Shown piece after piece: positions 26,494 to 34,875 of a DNA stretch of 64,000 nt. Position 1 is the stretch's first letter, and every line of letters begins with the position of its first letter. This DNA comes from Hymenobacter lapidiphilus (GTDB taxonomy: Bacteria; Bacteroidota; Bacteroidia; Cytophagales; Hymenobacteraceae): contig NZ_QVLT01000011.1 in assembly GCF_003417065.2 (NCBI RefSeq), positions 62,001-126,000 of the forward strand. The letters are read 5' to 3'. The notes below the pieces were generated by a model, which made no database searches, was not told the DNA's origin, and saw nothing but the letters and a program-made list of their open reading frames with translations. Both the position numbers and the translations under genes were made by a program.

Positions 26494-27212
26494 CAGGCAA
26501 CGGACACAACATCTGGTTGCACAAAGCTTTTCATATATTTTGGCGCATCTGGACCAGTGTTGAAGAGTAAATCCAACACCGAAACTCCATGCTCAAACGC
26601 ACCCCGACCCAGTTGCCGGTATTCGGGGTAGCCACTGTAATCCATCCAGTGCAGCCCGATGCCAGCCTGAGCAAAAAGGGCCGCATCGAGGTAGTTGCGC
26701 GCCGCTGGCCCCGAAACGTAATCAGTACCGCCTGCATCCTGCACCAGCTGCACCAAACGTTCCGTTTTACCTTCACCCAACTGATAGTCGGTCGACCAGC
26801 TTAGCTTGGTAGTGATACCCAGCCAGCCACAGATAGCGCGAATAAAGGCGCTGTTAATCTGACTTAAATTGGTAAAACCTGGGGTGTGGTAAAGTGCTTC
26901 CAACTCATCTTTATATTGGTCGAAATACGGGGCTTTAGCGTACGTTTGCGCCAATGTTCGCCAATGTTTAACAGCCCACTTCGGATCAAACACTTGTATT
27001 TGATTGATTTTTTGGCTTAACCTCTCTTGCCGCACCGCAATGGTTAACCAAGATATTTCTTGACCAATCTTGATTTTGTTACGGTTGCGCCAATCATTTT
27101 TAGTATACTGCATTTCATCGTACATAATAAACTCATCTACGGAATTAATCAAATCAAAATACCCTTTCCAAGGTATATAGTTTGACTGCAGAATAGCAAT
27201 TTTTTTTATCAT
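26493..27212 (-). CDS. WbqC-family protein
   Basis: The 239-residue product begins MIKKIAILQSNYIPWKGYFD, followed by LINSVDEFIMYDEMQYTKND and WRNRNKIK, the defining blocks of the WbqC family (PF08889). The C-terminal parts TDYVSGPAARNYLDAALFAQ and GVSVLDLLFNTG are also conserved. WbqC genes sit in O-antigen, capsule and glycan clusters; their biochemical role is not established to my knowledge. It leads the three-gene operon with the GT2 and formyltransferase genes. The operon is noticeably more AT-rich than its surroundings, which is typical of exchanged glycan loci. Confidence 0.88.
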   Translation of the reverse strand: MIKKIAILQSNYIPWKGYFDLINSVDEFIMYDEMQYTKNDWRNRNKIKIGQEISWLTIAVRQERLSQKINQIQVFDPKWAVKHWRTLAQTYAKAPYFDQYKDELEALYHTPGFTNLSQINSAFIRAICGWLGITTKLSWSTDYQLGEGKTERLVQLVQDAGGTDYVSGPAARNYLDAALFAQAGIGLHWMDYSGYPEYRQLGRGAFEHGVSVLDLLFNTGPDAPKYMKSFVQPDVVSVA

Positions 27213-27277
27213 GACCTGATAATATCAACAGAACAAGTTGAGCAATATTTTACTCAAGCAAATTCACATATCATTCA

Positions 27278-27289
27278 TCAACTAGTTGA
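27278..27289. promoter_or_regulatory. 12-bp palindrome upstream of the WbqC operon
   Basis: TCAACTAGTTGA is a perfect palindrome 66 bases upstream of the WbqC start in an AT-rich spacer. It could be an operator. No regulator gene is adjacent, so this is weakly supported. Confidence 0.25.
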
Positions 27290-27441
27290 ACCGAATTAGT
27301 GTGTCGTTCAACGAGTAAACGCAAACCTGCGTCGCTTCATCTGGCAGGTTTCACCATTTGCTAAACGGTTATATATAGGCTCAATTTACAGCACTAATGA
27401 AGCAGCGGAGGTAATCACTATCGCCAATGACCTCTCACTTC

Positions 27442-27768
27442 TCAGAAGAGCTTCTCGTTCTGCTGGTGGCGGGTGGCGTCGCGCTGGGTTTTCTTAGCCA
27501 GGTTGCGGTTCAGGGCATCAGTGAGGTCGATACCAGTTTGGTTGGCCAGGCAGATGACCACGAACAGCACATCGGCCAGCTCGTCGGCCAGCACCTTGTC
27601 CTTGTCCGACTCCTTGAACGACTGCTCGCCGTACTGCCGGGCGATGATGCGGGCCACCTCGCCCACTTCCTCCGTGAGCATGGCCATATTGGTCAGCTCG
27701 TTGAAATACCGGACGCCAGTGGTGTTAATCCACTCGTCTACGGTTTGCTGGGCCTCGGCTATGGTCAT
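27442..27768 (-). CDS. MazG-like nucleotide pyrophosphohydrolase
   Basis: The 108-residue all-alpha NTP-PPase carries the two metal-binding helices: EEVGEVARIIAR (E-x-x-E type, about residues 33-44) and DELADVLFVVICLANQTGID (E-x-x-D type, about 62-81). MazG-like enzymes hydrolyse NTPs or dNTPs to monophosphates and often clear abnormal nucleotides. The single-domain length matches the short MazG-like class rather than full-length MazG. ATG 27768 (MTIAEAQQTVDEW) is preferred over an upstream in-frame start. It is co-oriented with dtd 76 bases upstream, so both may share a transcript. Confidence 0.85.
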   Translation of the reverse strand: MTIAEAQQTVDEWINTTGVRYFNELTNMAMLTEEVGEVARIIARQYGEQSFKESDKDKVLADELADVLFVVICLANQTGIDLTDALNRNLAKKTQRDATRHQQNEKLF

Positions 27769-27844
27769 GGGTTCGGTTTTTTGGAGTGGTGGATTGATGT
27801 ACTGATGGGCGTGCAATCGTCAACTTATCAGCACATTAAAATAA

Positions 27845-28285
27845 TCAGCTGTCAAGCACAATGGTTACGGGACCGTCGTTGAGCAGCTCCACCTGCATAT
27901 CGGCCCCAAACTCGCCGGTGGCCACGGGGCGGCCCAGCAGCTCGGCTACTACCTGCACGAATTGCTCGTAGAGGGGCACGGCCACCGGCGGCGGGGCCGC
28001 CCCGATGTAGCTGGGACGGTTGCCCTTGCGGGTATCGGCCAGCAGCGTAAACTGACTTACTACCAGCACTTCGCCGCCCACATCCTGCACCGAGCGATTC
28101 ATCTTCCCTTCTTCGTCGGCGAAGATGCGCAGCTGCACCATTTTGCGGGCCAGCCGGTCGAGAATGGCCGCATTATCGTCGGGGGCGAAGCCGGCCAGCA
28201 CCAGCAGGCCGGGGCCAATCTGGCCGGTAACGCGGCCCTCCACGCTAACACGGGCGTGGCGGACGCGCTGGAGTACAAGGCGCAT
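27845..28285 (-). CDS. dtd: D-aminoacyl-tRNA deacylase
   Basis: Dtd hydrolyses D-amino acids and glycine from mischarged tRNAs. The 146-residue product begins [17 protein letters not shown]. The two active-site motifs are [17 protein letters not shown] and the cross-subunit Gly-cisPro motif in [11 protein letters not shown] at the C-terminus. Length and order are standard. ATG 28285 is the family start. The open frame continues upstream to 28372, but that stretch is part of an inverted repeat at 28341-28458 and is unlikely to be translated. Confidence 0.94.
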   Translation of the reverse strand: MRLVLQRVRHARVSVEGRVTGQIGPGLLVLAGFAPDDNAAILDRLARKMVQLRIFADEEGKMNRSVQDVGGEVLVVSQFTLLADTRKGNRPSYIGAAPPPVAVPLYEQFVQVVAELLGRPVATGEFGADMQVELLNDGPVTIVLDS

Positions 28286-28340
28286 GGGCGGTGAGGGGGT
28301 GAGTTTTATGTGCTGCCAGTGCTTGAAGGGCGGTTTTCGG

Positions 28341-28458
28341 GCCAGCAAAGAACGGCATTCAGCGCGAAGCACTTAATGACGCCCGAATCGTTGTTGCGGT
28401 CGTTATATGCCCCTACGCGAAATTCTTCGCTTCGCGCTGAATGACGTTCTTTGCTGAC
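28341..28458. repeat. Inverted repeat, GTCATTCTGAGCG family (copy 2)
   Basis: Arms 28341-28370 and 28429-28458 are reverse complements with two mismatches in 30 (AGCAAAGAACG, CATTCAGCGCGAAGC). It fills the divergent spacer between dtd and the membrane glycosyltransferase gene. Confidence 0.82.
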
Positions 28459-28487
28459 TTGGTTTTTCCTGCTTTAAACAGCGCCCG

Positions 28488-30020
28488 TTGAACAGCACGC
28501 TCACCCTCTCACGGCAACAGTCTTACTACCTCGGCTTCGCACTACTGCTGTTGGTGCCGGTGCGCCTGCATGGCCTCACCGAGGGCGCGCTGCCCGACTT
28601 CGACTCGGTGCGCAACTGGCAGATTGTGCAGGAAGTGGCGGCCGGCGACTTGCGCCACCTGTTCCGGCACGCCAGCCCGCTGTTCATGCTGCTCTACGCG
28701 CCGGTAGCCTGGTTTACTTCCGACTACCGGGTGTTTCTGGTGCTCAATGCACTGCTGGCCCTGGCGGCCGTGGGGCTGCTGGCGGCCTTTGTGGCCCGCG
28801 AAACCCGGCTGCCGGGCTGGCAAACCGGTCTGCTCACGCTGCTCATGGGTACGGCCACCTTCCTCACCTACGGCGGCCGCGACTTTACGATGAGTTCCGG
28901 CAGCCTGCTGTGTTTCAGCGGGCTGCTGGGCGCCTACTACCGGCGGCTCCGGGAGCCCAGCTCAGCCACGCTTTATCGGGCTGCCATCTGGCTGCTGCTG
29001 GGCCTGAGCTTCAACTACAAATTTCTGCTGACGCTGCCTATTCTGGCCGTACTGGAATGGTGGCGGGCCGATGGGCTGCTACTGCACCGGGGCCGCTGGT
29101 GGCGCGTGGGCTTGCTGCTGGCCGCGCCATTTATAGTGCTGAGCGCGGTGGGCTGGCTGGCGGGGCTGCGCTGGTACGCCTGGGTAGCCGTGTACTACAG
29201 CATCCTATTCCCCGGGGCCGCCAACGCCGCCGGCCGCACCGCCACGCTGCACCTCGATTTGCTGTACTACCTGCGTTTCCTGCTCGATTTTGAATCGTGG
29301 CTGGTGTGGGTGGGGCTGTTGGGGCCGCTGGCGCTGCTGGGGCCGCAATGGCGGGCTGGTCGGCTCAAGCGGGGCCAACCGTTGCCGCCCGAGCTGTATC
29401 TGGCCGTGTGGGGCTGGTGCCTGTTGGCGGGCATGTCGCTGCTGCTGAAAGCGCCGCGGGGGCTGCTGTGGGCCTACGGGCTCTGGTACGCGCTGGGCCT
29501 ACTGATGCTGGCGCGGCCCTGGCGCGGCCGGCAGCTACCGGCTCCGGCGTTGGCGGCGCTGCTGCTGGCGGTTCTGGCCGGCAACCTTTACCGGCTTCAG
29601 CGCGAAGTGTACGCCTACGCCCGGCCCAGCAGCTATCCGGCCGTGGCCGCGTGGCTTGCGGCCCACGGCGGCGGCCCCGTGGCCAGCACCGTAGGCCTGG
29701 CCCTGGCCCCCTTCCACCCCGATACCGTGCGCTCCATAATAAGCGAGCAGGCCCTGCCCGCCTTGGCCCGCCAGGGCTACCACTACGTGCTGCTCGATGC
29801 CTACTGGCGCGTGACCAACGTGCGGCAGTTCGACTCACTGCGCAGCCAGCCGCCGCTGGCGGCCTGGCCTGAGCCTGCCCTCACCTCCCCCCTGCTTTTT
29901 CTGGAGCACTCCGAATTCACCGGCCTCAGCTACCAGCAAACCTTGCACCTGCAGCAGCAAGCCCGCCAAGACACGGCCCAGCTGCGGGTGTATGAGATAG
30001 TGAGAAGTGAGAGGAGGTGA
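28488..30020 (+). CDS. Polytopic membrane protein, glycosyltransferase-39-like
   Basis: The 510-residue product has about ten hydrophobic helices through residue 385 (for example LGFALLLLVPVRLHG, VFLVLNALLALAAVGLLAAF, VWVGLLGPLALLGPQ). An acidic residue pair in PDFDSVRNW (about 36-44) lies in the first outer loop, where GT-C enzymes carry catalytic Asp. The C-terminal 120 residues are soluble (YPAVAAWLAAHGGGPVASTV). I infer a GT-C sugar transferase that uses a lipid-linked donor; no close family could be named. The start is a TTG at 28488, just after an inverted repeat. No ATG exists in frame near it, so the start is uncertain. The last codons (RSERR) lie inside the repeat at 29999-30173. Confidence 0.65.
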   Translation: MNSTLTLSRQQSYYLGFALLLLVPVRLHGLTEGALPDFDSVRNWQIVQEVAAGDLRHLFRHASPLFMLLYAPVAWFTSDYRVFLVLNALLALAAVGLLAAFVARETRLPGWQTGLLTLLMGTATFLTYGGRDFTMSSGSLLCFSGLLGAYYRRLREPSSATLYRAAIWLLLGLSFNYKFLLTLPILAVLEWWRADGLLLHRGRWWRVGLLLAAPFIVLSAVGWLAGLRWYAWVAVYYSILFPGAANAAGRTATLHLDLLYYLRFLLDFESWLVWVGLLGPLALLGPQWRAGRLKRGQPLPPELYLAVWGWCLLAGMSLLLKAPRGLLWAYGLWYALGLLMLARPWRGRQLPAPALAALLLAVLAGNLYRLQREVYAYARPSSYPAVAAWLAAHGGGPVASTVGLALAPFHPDTVRSIISEQALPALARQGYHYVLLDAYWRVTNVRQFDSLRSQPPLAAWPEPALTSPLLFLEHSEFTGLSYQQTLHLQQQARQDTAQLRVYEIVRSERR

Positions 30021-30173
30021 AAGGTGATAAAAGGCACGTCATTCTGAGCGAAGCCGGAGGCGAAGTCGAAGAATATCTACCGATTCGTTGGGGCTAAGCG
30101 AGTTAGCATTGCAGTAGAGATTCTTCGGCTTCGCTCAGAATGACGTGCCTTTTCTCTCCTCTCACTTCTCACT
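29999..30173. repeat. Nested inverted repeat between convergent genes (GTCATTCTGAGCG family, copy 3)
   Basis: AGTGAGAAGTGAGAGGA (29999-30015) is the exact reverse complement of 30157-30173. Inside it are AAAAGGCACGTCATTCTGAG and its complement (30029-30048 with 30134-30153). The left arm contains the last six codons and stop of the glycosyltransferase-like gene. The right arm ends three bases before the mltG stop. Confidence 0.88.
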
Positions 30174-30175
30174 AC

Positions 30176-31210
30176 CTACCGCTTCACCCCCAGGCTGTCC
30201 AGGCGGCGCTGGTAGCGGCGGGCGTTCTGCAGGTGCTCGGCGTAGGTTTCGGCGAAATCGGAGAAGCCGCTGCCGTCGGGGCGGGCGCAGAAGAACACGA
30301 ACTTGTGGCGGGTGGGGCGCAGCACGGCGTCGAGGCTCTGGCGGTTGGCCGACGTGATGGGGCCGGGCGGCAGGCCTTTGTGCCGGTAGGTGTTGTAGGG
30401 CGAATCCACCAGCTTGTCCTTGTTGAGCACCCGCTTCACCCCAAAATTGCCAATGGCCCAGAGTAGCGTCGGGTCGGCCTGCAGGCGCATGTTGGTGCGC
30501 AGGCGGTTGAGGTAGGCCCCGGCAATGATGGGTTTGTCGGTGGGCTTGGCGGTTTCGCGCTGCACGATGCTGGCCAGTACGTGCACCTGGGTGGGCGAGA
30601 GGCCCAGCGAATCGGCCCGGCGGCGGCGCTCGGGCGTCCAGAACCGGGCGTGGGTGGCGGCGGCCGAGTCGAGCAGCTGCGGGGCCGAGGAGTTCCAGAG
30701 CAGGCGGTAGGGCCCGGGCAGGAACAGCGTGAGTATCGTGGTAGTATCGAGCTGGTAGCGGCGCTGCAGGTAGGCGTTGTCGTTGAGCAGGCGGCGCAGA
30801 TCCACCGAATCGGCCTCAAAGGTGCGGGCCAGCTGCCGGGCCAGCTGGGGCTTGTACTTGAACGCGTTCAGCGTGAAAGCCACCGTGTCCTGCTCGCCGC
30901 GGGCCAGCATTTCTACCAGCGCCCGGTTGCCCAGTTCGGACCGCAACTGGTAGCGGCCGGGCTGCACGTGCTGTGGATAGTTGTACCAGCGGGCCACCCG
31001 GTCGAAAGTCTGCTCATCCTTCAGCAGCTCGTGGTGGCGCAGCGAATCGAGCACGGCGCCGTAATCCGCCCCCGTACCGATATACAGGTAGGCCGGCCCG
31101 AAGGCCGATTCGCGCACGTTGGGCCGCTGCAGCAGCCACCACGCCGCGCCCAGCCCCACCAGAATCAGGGTGCTGAACGCCAGCAGGAAAATAAGCCAGA
31201 ATCTGCGCAT
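30176..31210 (-). CDS. mltG: Endolytic murein transglycosylase MltG
   Basis: MltG cuts nascent glycan strands and sets their length. The 344-residue product has one N-terminal membrane anchor (FWLIFLLAFSTLILVGLGAA). A LysM-like region follows (about 45-110, with VQPGRYQLRSELGNRALVEM). The YceG catalytic part holds the Glu in ASIVQRETAK, then PIIAGAYLNRLRTNMRLQAD, VDSPYNTYRHKGLPPGPI and the end AETYAEHLQNARRYQ. All family blocks are present at normal length. ATG 31210 (MRRFW) begins the anchor. It starts 47 bases after the stop of the ScfR-type regulator gene and is probably in its transcript. Confidence 0.94.
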   Translation of the reverse strand: MRRFWLIFLLAFSTLILVGLGAAWWLLQRPNVRESAFGPAYLYIGTGADYGAVLDSLRHHELLKDEQTFDRVARWYNYPQHVQPGRYQLRSELGNRALVEMLARGEQDTVAFTLNAFKYKPQLARQLARTFEADSVDLRRLLNDNAYLQRRYQLDTTTILTLFLPGPYRLLWNSSAPQLLDSAAATHARFWTPERRRRADSLGLSPTQVHVLASIVQRETAKPTDKPIIAGAYLNRLRTNMRLQADPTLLWAIGNFGVKRVLNKDKLVDSPYNTYRHKGLPPGPITSANRQSLDAVLRPTRHKFVFFCARPDGSGFSDFAETYAEHLQNARRYQRRLDSLGVKR

Positions 31211-31257
31211 TGTGTGATGATTATGAGGTCCGGAATCCAGTGTTTTTTTCACTTTCC

Positions 31258-32745
31258 CTACACCTCGTTCACCAACGCCGCAATGGCGTCCTGCAGCTCC
31301 TGCTGGCGCTGGCGGCGCTCCACTTCAAGTGGGGCAGCGGCGCGCACCTCGCAGTCGGGGATAGTGCACCGCTCGCAGGTTTCGTTGACTTCCTTGACAA
31401 TAATGGCTGGGTCATCGAGGAAGCCTACTTTCTGGCGCAGCGTGTCGTTGGCGAGCAGGCCCACGGTCACGCTCACGGCGGGCTCAATGGCCGTGCCGGC
31501 CCGCGCCAGCGTCAAGCACAGGTACTCGTCGCCGTTGGGGTAGCGCGAGCGTTGGGCGCCGAGCGTGTAGGCCGGCGCCCCGGTAGCCAGGGGCTGCTGA
31601 CGCAGCTCGGCCAGCAGCCGCACCGAAATCCAGCGGCGGCAGTAATGCTCGTGCAACTCGTTGCCGTGGGGGTTGTGCAGGCGCGAGAGGTGCAGCTCCT
31701 TGGTCAGGCGGTAGTCGGCCGAGGCATTGGCCTGGTCGAAGCGCAGGAAAAACAGGCTCTGCAGCCCAAAATGGCGGGGCAGCAGGTTGGTGATGCGCTG
31801 CATGAACATCTCCGGCGACACGTCGTAGCGCGTGAGCAGAGCCAGCAGCGCGGCCGGCTCCCAGGTTTTGGCGGCAAACAGGGCCGTCAGGTCGCGCACC
31901 AGCGTTTCCTCGTCCATCAGCAGCGCCCCGGCAAAGTACGAGGCCTTGAAGTTGTTGAGCACCTCGTCGAACGAGCGCACCGGAAACGAGGCATTCACGT
32001 AGGGCCGGTCTTTCAGGTTGAGGTAGTTGAAGGCCAGCTCGCGGCCCAGCACGAAGCCCTCCTGGGCCCCGCTCAGGCCCTGGCGCAGCAACAACCGCCG
32101 CGACTTGGGCTGGAACACCGACCGCAGCCGCCCCAGATGCGCGTATCCGGCCAGCCCGTCCCGGTCGAGGGTGTAGCCGTACTGCTCGGTGAGCACCCGC
32201 TCCAGCTCAGTCCGGTCGGGCGGCTCGGCAGCAGCTAGGCTGTGCTCCACTACAAAAGTGCGGGCGTCCTGCTCCAGCTCCTCGAAGTAGTTGTCGTGCA
32301 TCTCCTGAAAAGAGCGCAGCGCGGCCAGGAAGAAGTTTTCCTGGCGCATCTCGTAGTTGCGCGCAATCTCGAAGAGCGTGCTGATGAAGGCGTTCATCTT
32401 GGCCGGCGCGTTGGCAATCAGCTCCACAATGCGCAGCGGGTCGAGGCCGAACATTTCCAGCGGAAACTCCTTGAGCAAATCCGACTGCAGCAGCTCGGAA
32501 ATGGGTTCGAGCCGCCGGCTCAACGTCAGCGACACGAGCTGGTCGTAGCTCACGCCCAGCACCTTGCTCAGGCTCAGAATCTTATCAGCCTTGGGGTATT
32601 TCTTGCCCTTCTCAATCTCGTTGAGGTAGGAGACCGACACGTCGCAGGCGCGGGCCATTTCGGCGGGCGTCAGGCCCCGCTCCTGCCGCAGTTCGCGCAG
32701 CTTCAGCCCAAAAATCAAGCGTACAACCTGGCCGTGGCTTAACAT
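31258..32745 (-). CDS. ScfR/RamB-type XRE-family transcriptional regulator
   Basis: The 495-residue product has an N-terminal helix-turn-helix (about 12-66: LRELRQERGLTPAEMA, then VSVSYLNEIEKGKKYP). An IrrE-like middle part contains RELAFNYLNLKDRP and FDEVLNNFKASYFAGALLM. The C-terminal cysteine motif CERCTIPDCEVRAAAP is the hallmark of the short-chain fatty acyl regulator family. RamB of Corynebacterium glutamicum, of this family, controls aceA and aceB. Here the gene lies divergently next to aceB, with aceA following, so direct control of the glyoxylate shunt is a strong inference. ATG 32745 gives the conserved start; upstream in-frame codons lie in the regulatory spacer. mltG follows downstream. 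Confidence 0.87.
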   Translation of the reverse strand: MLSHGQVVRLIFGLKLRELRQERGLTPAEMARACDVSVSYLNEIEKGKKYPKADKILSLSKVLGVSYDQLVSLTLSRRLEPISELLQSDLLKEFPLEMFGLDPLRIVELIANAPAKMNAFISTLFEIARNYEMRQENFFLAALRSFQEMHDNYFEELEQDARTFVVEHSLAAAEPPDRTELERVLTEQYGYTLDRDGLAGYAHLGRLRSVFQPKSRRLLLRQGLSGAQEGFVLGRELAFNYLNLKDRPYVNASFPVRSFDEVLNNFKASYFAGALLMDEETLVRDLTALFAAKTWEPAALLALLTRYDVSPEMFMQRITNLLPRHFGLQSLFFLRFDQANASADYRLTKELHLSRLHNPHGNELHEHYCRRWISVRLLAELRQQPLATGAPAYTLGAQRSRYPNGDEYLCLTLARAGTAIEPAVSVTVGLLANDTLRQKVGFLDDPAIIVKEVNETCERCTIPDCEVRAAAPLEVERRQRQQELQDAIAALVNEV

Positions 32746-32917
32746 ATAGGAGCTGGTAAATTGGTGTGAAGCAGAAAAACCGGGCTTTGCGCCAGCCGGG
32801 AAACAGAGGATGAAAGAGCCTATTCGCTGACGCCCCATACCTCGGTGGCACTTACTACCGCCTTTTTTTACGCCGTAAGCCCACAAATCTACGGTTTTGC
32901 GGACCCGATTAAAAATT

Positions 32918-32931
32918 AGCGAATATTCGCT
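32918..32931. promoter_or_regulatory. Candidate operator in the scfR-aceB spacer
   Basis: AGCGAATATTCGCT is a perfect 14-bp palindrome. Its right half ATTCGCTT recurs 18 bases further on (32925-32932 and 32943-32950). It lies just upstream of and within the probable aceB promoter, where repressor binding would block transcription. Binding by the adjacent ScfR-type regulator is inferred. Confidence 0.45.
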
Positions 32932-32933
32932 TG

Positions 32934-32961
32934 TTTGATTAAATTCGCTTTTATACATTTG
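32934..32961 (+). promoter_or_regulatory. Probable aceB promoter
   Basis: TTTG (32934-32937) and TACATTTG (32954-32961) match the Bacteroidota -33 TTTG and -7 TAnnTTTG boxes, with a 16-base gap, slightly short of the usual 17-21. Transcription would begin near 32966, about 47 bases before the aceB ATG. Confidence 0.42.
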
Positions 32962-33012
32962 ATGCACTGCTTCCGGGCAGCTTTCCTGTCGTCTACTTCA
33001 ACCCCGCCGCTT

Positions 33013-34638
33013 ATGTCGCCTTTCGCCGAGCCCCAGATCCTAGCCCCCACCTACCGCACCCCCGAGCGGGTGCAGGTAACGGGCGAATACTCGCCCGCCT
33101 ACGCCGAAATCCTGACGCCCTCGGCGCTGGCTTTCGTAGCCGAGCTGCACCGCCGCTTCGAGGGTACCCGCCGGGCGCTGCTCCAGCGTCGCGAGCAGCG
33201 GCAGCAGCGGCTGGCAGCCGGCGAGGCGTTCGACTTCCTGCCCGAAACCCGGATGCTCCGCGAAAAGCCCTGGACCGTAGCCCCGCTGCCCGACGACCTG
33301 CTCGACCGGCGAGTGGAAATAACCGGCCCCACCGAGCGCAAAATGATTATCAACGCCCTGAACTCGGGCGCCAAGGTGTTCATGGCCGACCTCGAAGACT
33401 CGACCTCGCCCACCTGGGCCAACGTGGTGGAGGGCCAGCGCAACCTGCGCGACGCCGTGCGCCGCACCATTTCCATCAGCACGCCCCAGAAAGAGTACAA
33501 GCTCAATGAGCAAACCGCCGTGCTCATGGTGCGCCCCCGCGGCTGGCACCTGCTCGAAAAGCACCTGCTCGTGGATGGCGAGCCAGTAAGTGCTTCGCTG
33601 TTCGACTTCGGCCTCTACTTCTTCCACAACGCCCACGAGCTGTGCGCCCGCGGTACGGCGCCCTATTTCTACCTACCCAAAATCGAGAGCCACCTCGAAG
33701 CCCGCCTCTGGAACGACGTGTTCGGCTTCGCGCAATGGTCGCTGAAAATGCCCAAGTGCGTTATCAAGGCCACGGTGCTGATTGAGACGCTGCCGGCCGC
33801 TTTCGAGCTGAACGAGATTCTGTGGGAGTTGCGCGAGCACTCGGCGGGCCTCAACTGCGGCCGCTGGGACTACATTTTCAGCTACATCAAGCGGCTGGGG
33901 CTGGGGGCCGAATTCCGGTTGCCCGACCGCGCCGCCGTGACCATGACGGTGCCGTTCATGAGCGCCTACTCCCAGCTCGTGGTGCAAACCTGCCACCGCC
34001 GCGGCGTGCACGCCATGGGCGGTATGGCGGCCCAGATTCCCATCAAAAACGACCCCGAAGCCAACGAGCGGGCTCTCGAGAAAGTCCGCCAGGACAAGGT
34101 GCGCGAGGCCCGCGCCGGCCACGACGGCACCTGGGTGGCCCACCCTGGCCTGGTGCCGGTGGCGCTGGAGGTCTTCAACGAGCTGATGCCCCAGCCCAAC
34201 CAAATCGACAATAAGCGCGACGACGTCCAAGTGACGGCCCAGGACTTGGTGCAGGCTCCGACGGGCGACATCACCGAGGCCGGCCTGCGCCTCAACCTCG
34301 ATGTGGCCGTGCGCTACCTCGAATCGTGGCTGCGGGGCAACGGCTGCGTGCCGATCCATCACCTGATGGAAGACGCGGCCACCGCCGAAATTTCGCGGGC
34401 CCAGGTGTGGCAGTGGCTGCACACGCCCGGCACCCAGCTGGCCGACGGCCGCCCGCTGACCGTGGCGCTGTACCGCGAGTTGCTACCGGCCCAGCTGGAA
34501 GCCATCCGGCAGGAAATCGGCGACGAGATATACGCCCAGGGCAAATACCTGGAAGCCGCCCGCCTCTTCGACCGGCTGGTGATGAGCGAGCAGTTCATCG
34601 AGTTCCTGACCCTGCCAGCCTACGAGCAGCTGGCATAG
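33013..34638 (+). CDS. aceB: Malate synthase A
   Basis: It condenses glyoxylate with acetyl-CoA to malate, the second glyoxylate-shunt step. The 541-residue length matches malate synthase A. Family blocks: [20 protein letters not shown] with [15 protein letters not shown] (about 100-140), [47 protein letters not shown] with [19 protein letters not shown] (about 255-295), and [11 protein letters not shown]. The Arg of the PRGWH loop and the Glu/Asp of the ESHLE and DLEDS regions correspond to active-site positions. ATG 33013 is chosen; the frame is open further up, through the promoter. aceA follows after a repeat-filled 237-base spacer. Confidence 0.95.
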   Translation: MSPFAEPQILAPTYRTPERVQVTGEYSPAYAEILTPSALAFVAELHRRFEGTRRALLQRREQRQQRLAAGEAFDFLPETRMLREKPWTVAPLPDDLLDRRVEITGPTERKMIINALNSGAKVFMADLEDSTSPTWANVVEGQRNLRDAVRRTISISTPQKEYKLNEQTAVLMVRPRGWHLLEKHLLVDGEPVSASLFDFGLYFFHNAHELCARGTAPYFYLPKIESHLEARLWNDVFGFAQWSLKMPKCVIKATVLIETLPAAFELNEILWELREHSAGLNCGRWDYIFSYIKRLGLGAEFRLPDRAAVTMTVPFMSAYSQLVVQTCHRRGVHAMGGMAAQIPIKNDPEANERALEKVRQDKVREARAGHDGTWVAHPGLVPVALEVFNELMPQPNQIDNKRDDVQVTAQDLVQAPTGDITEAGLRLNLDVAVRYLESWLRGNGCVPIHHLMEDAATAEISRAQVWQWLHTPGTQLADGRPLTVALYRELLPAQLEAIRQEIGDEIYAQGKYLEAARLFDRLVMSEQFIEFLTLPAYEQLA

Positions 34639-34658
34639 CAGGCCGGTTAGTTAAAACG

Positions 34659-34762
34659 GTGTAGGGGCGGGCTTGTCCCCGCCCGCTGTTGAACAGTTGA
34701 CTACCACATTAAAACAACGACCACCGTCCAACGGCGGGCGGGGGCAAGCCCCGCCCCTACAC
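34659..34762. repeat. Inverted repeat, GTAGGGGCGGG family (copy 1)
   Basis: GTGTAGGGGCGGGCTTG and its continuation CCCCGCCCGC (34659-34690) pair with 34731-34762 (GCGGGCGGGGGCAAGCC, then CCGCCCCTACAC). It lies between aceB and aceA and could separate their expression. A second copy is at 37049-37135. Confidence 0.88.
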
Positions 34763-34875
34763 TGGGCTAATATTCTCTTCCAGTTCTCCAGGTTTCCCTT
34801 ACCGGGGCAAAGCACTGCTTTTGCCCCGCCAGGCCCCGCTTTGCCCATACTTTTCACCTCCAACCCACTACTACC

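Noticed and set aside
28441-28491. An ATG at 28441 as the start of the membrane glycosyltransferase-like gene
   Set aside because: It is out of frame with the protein (47 bases from the TTG) and runs into a TGA after 16 codons.
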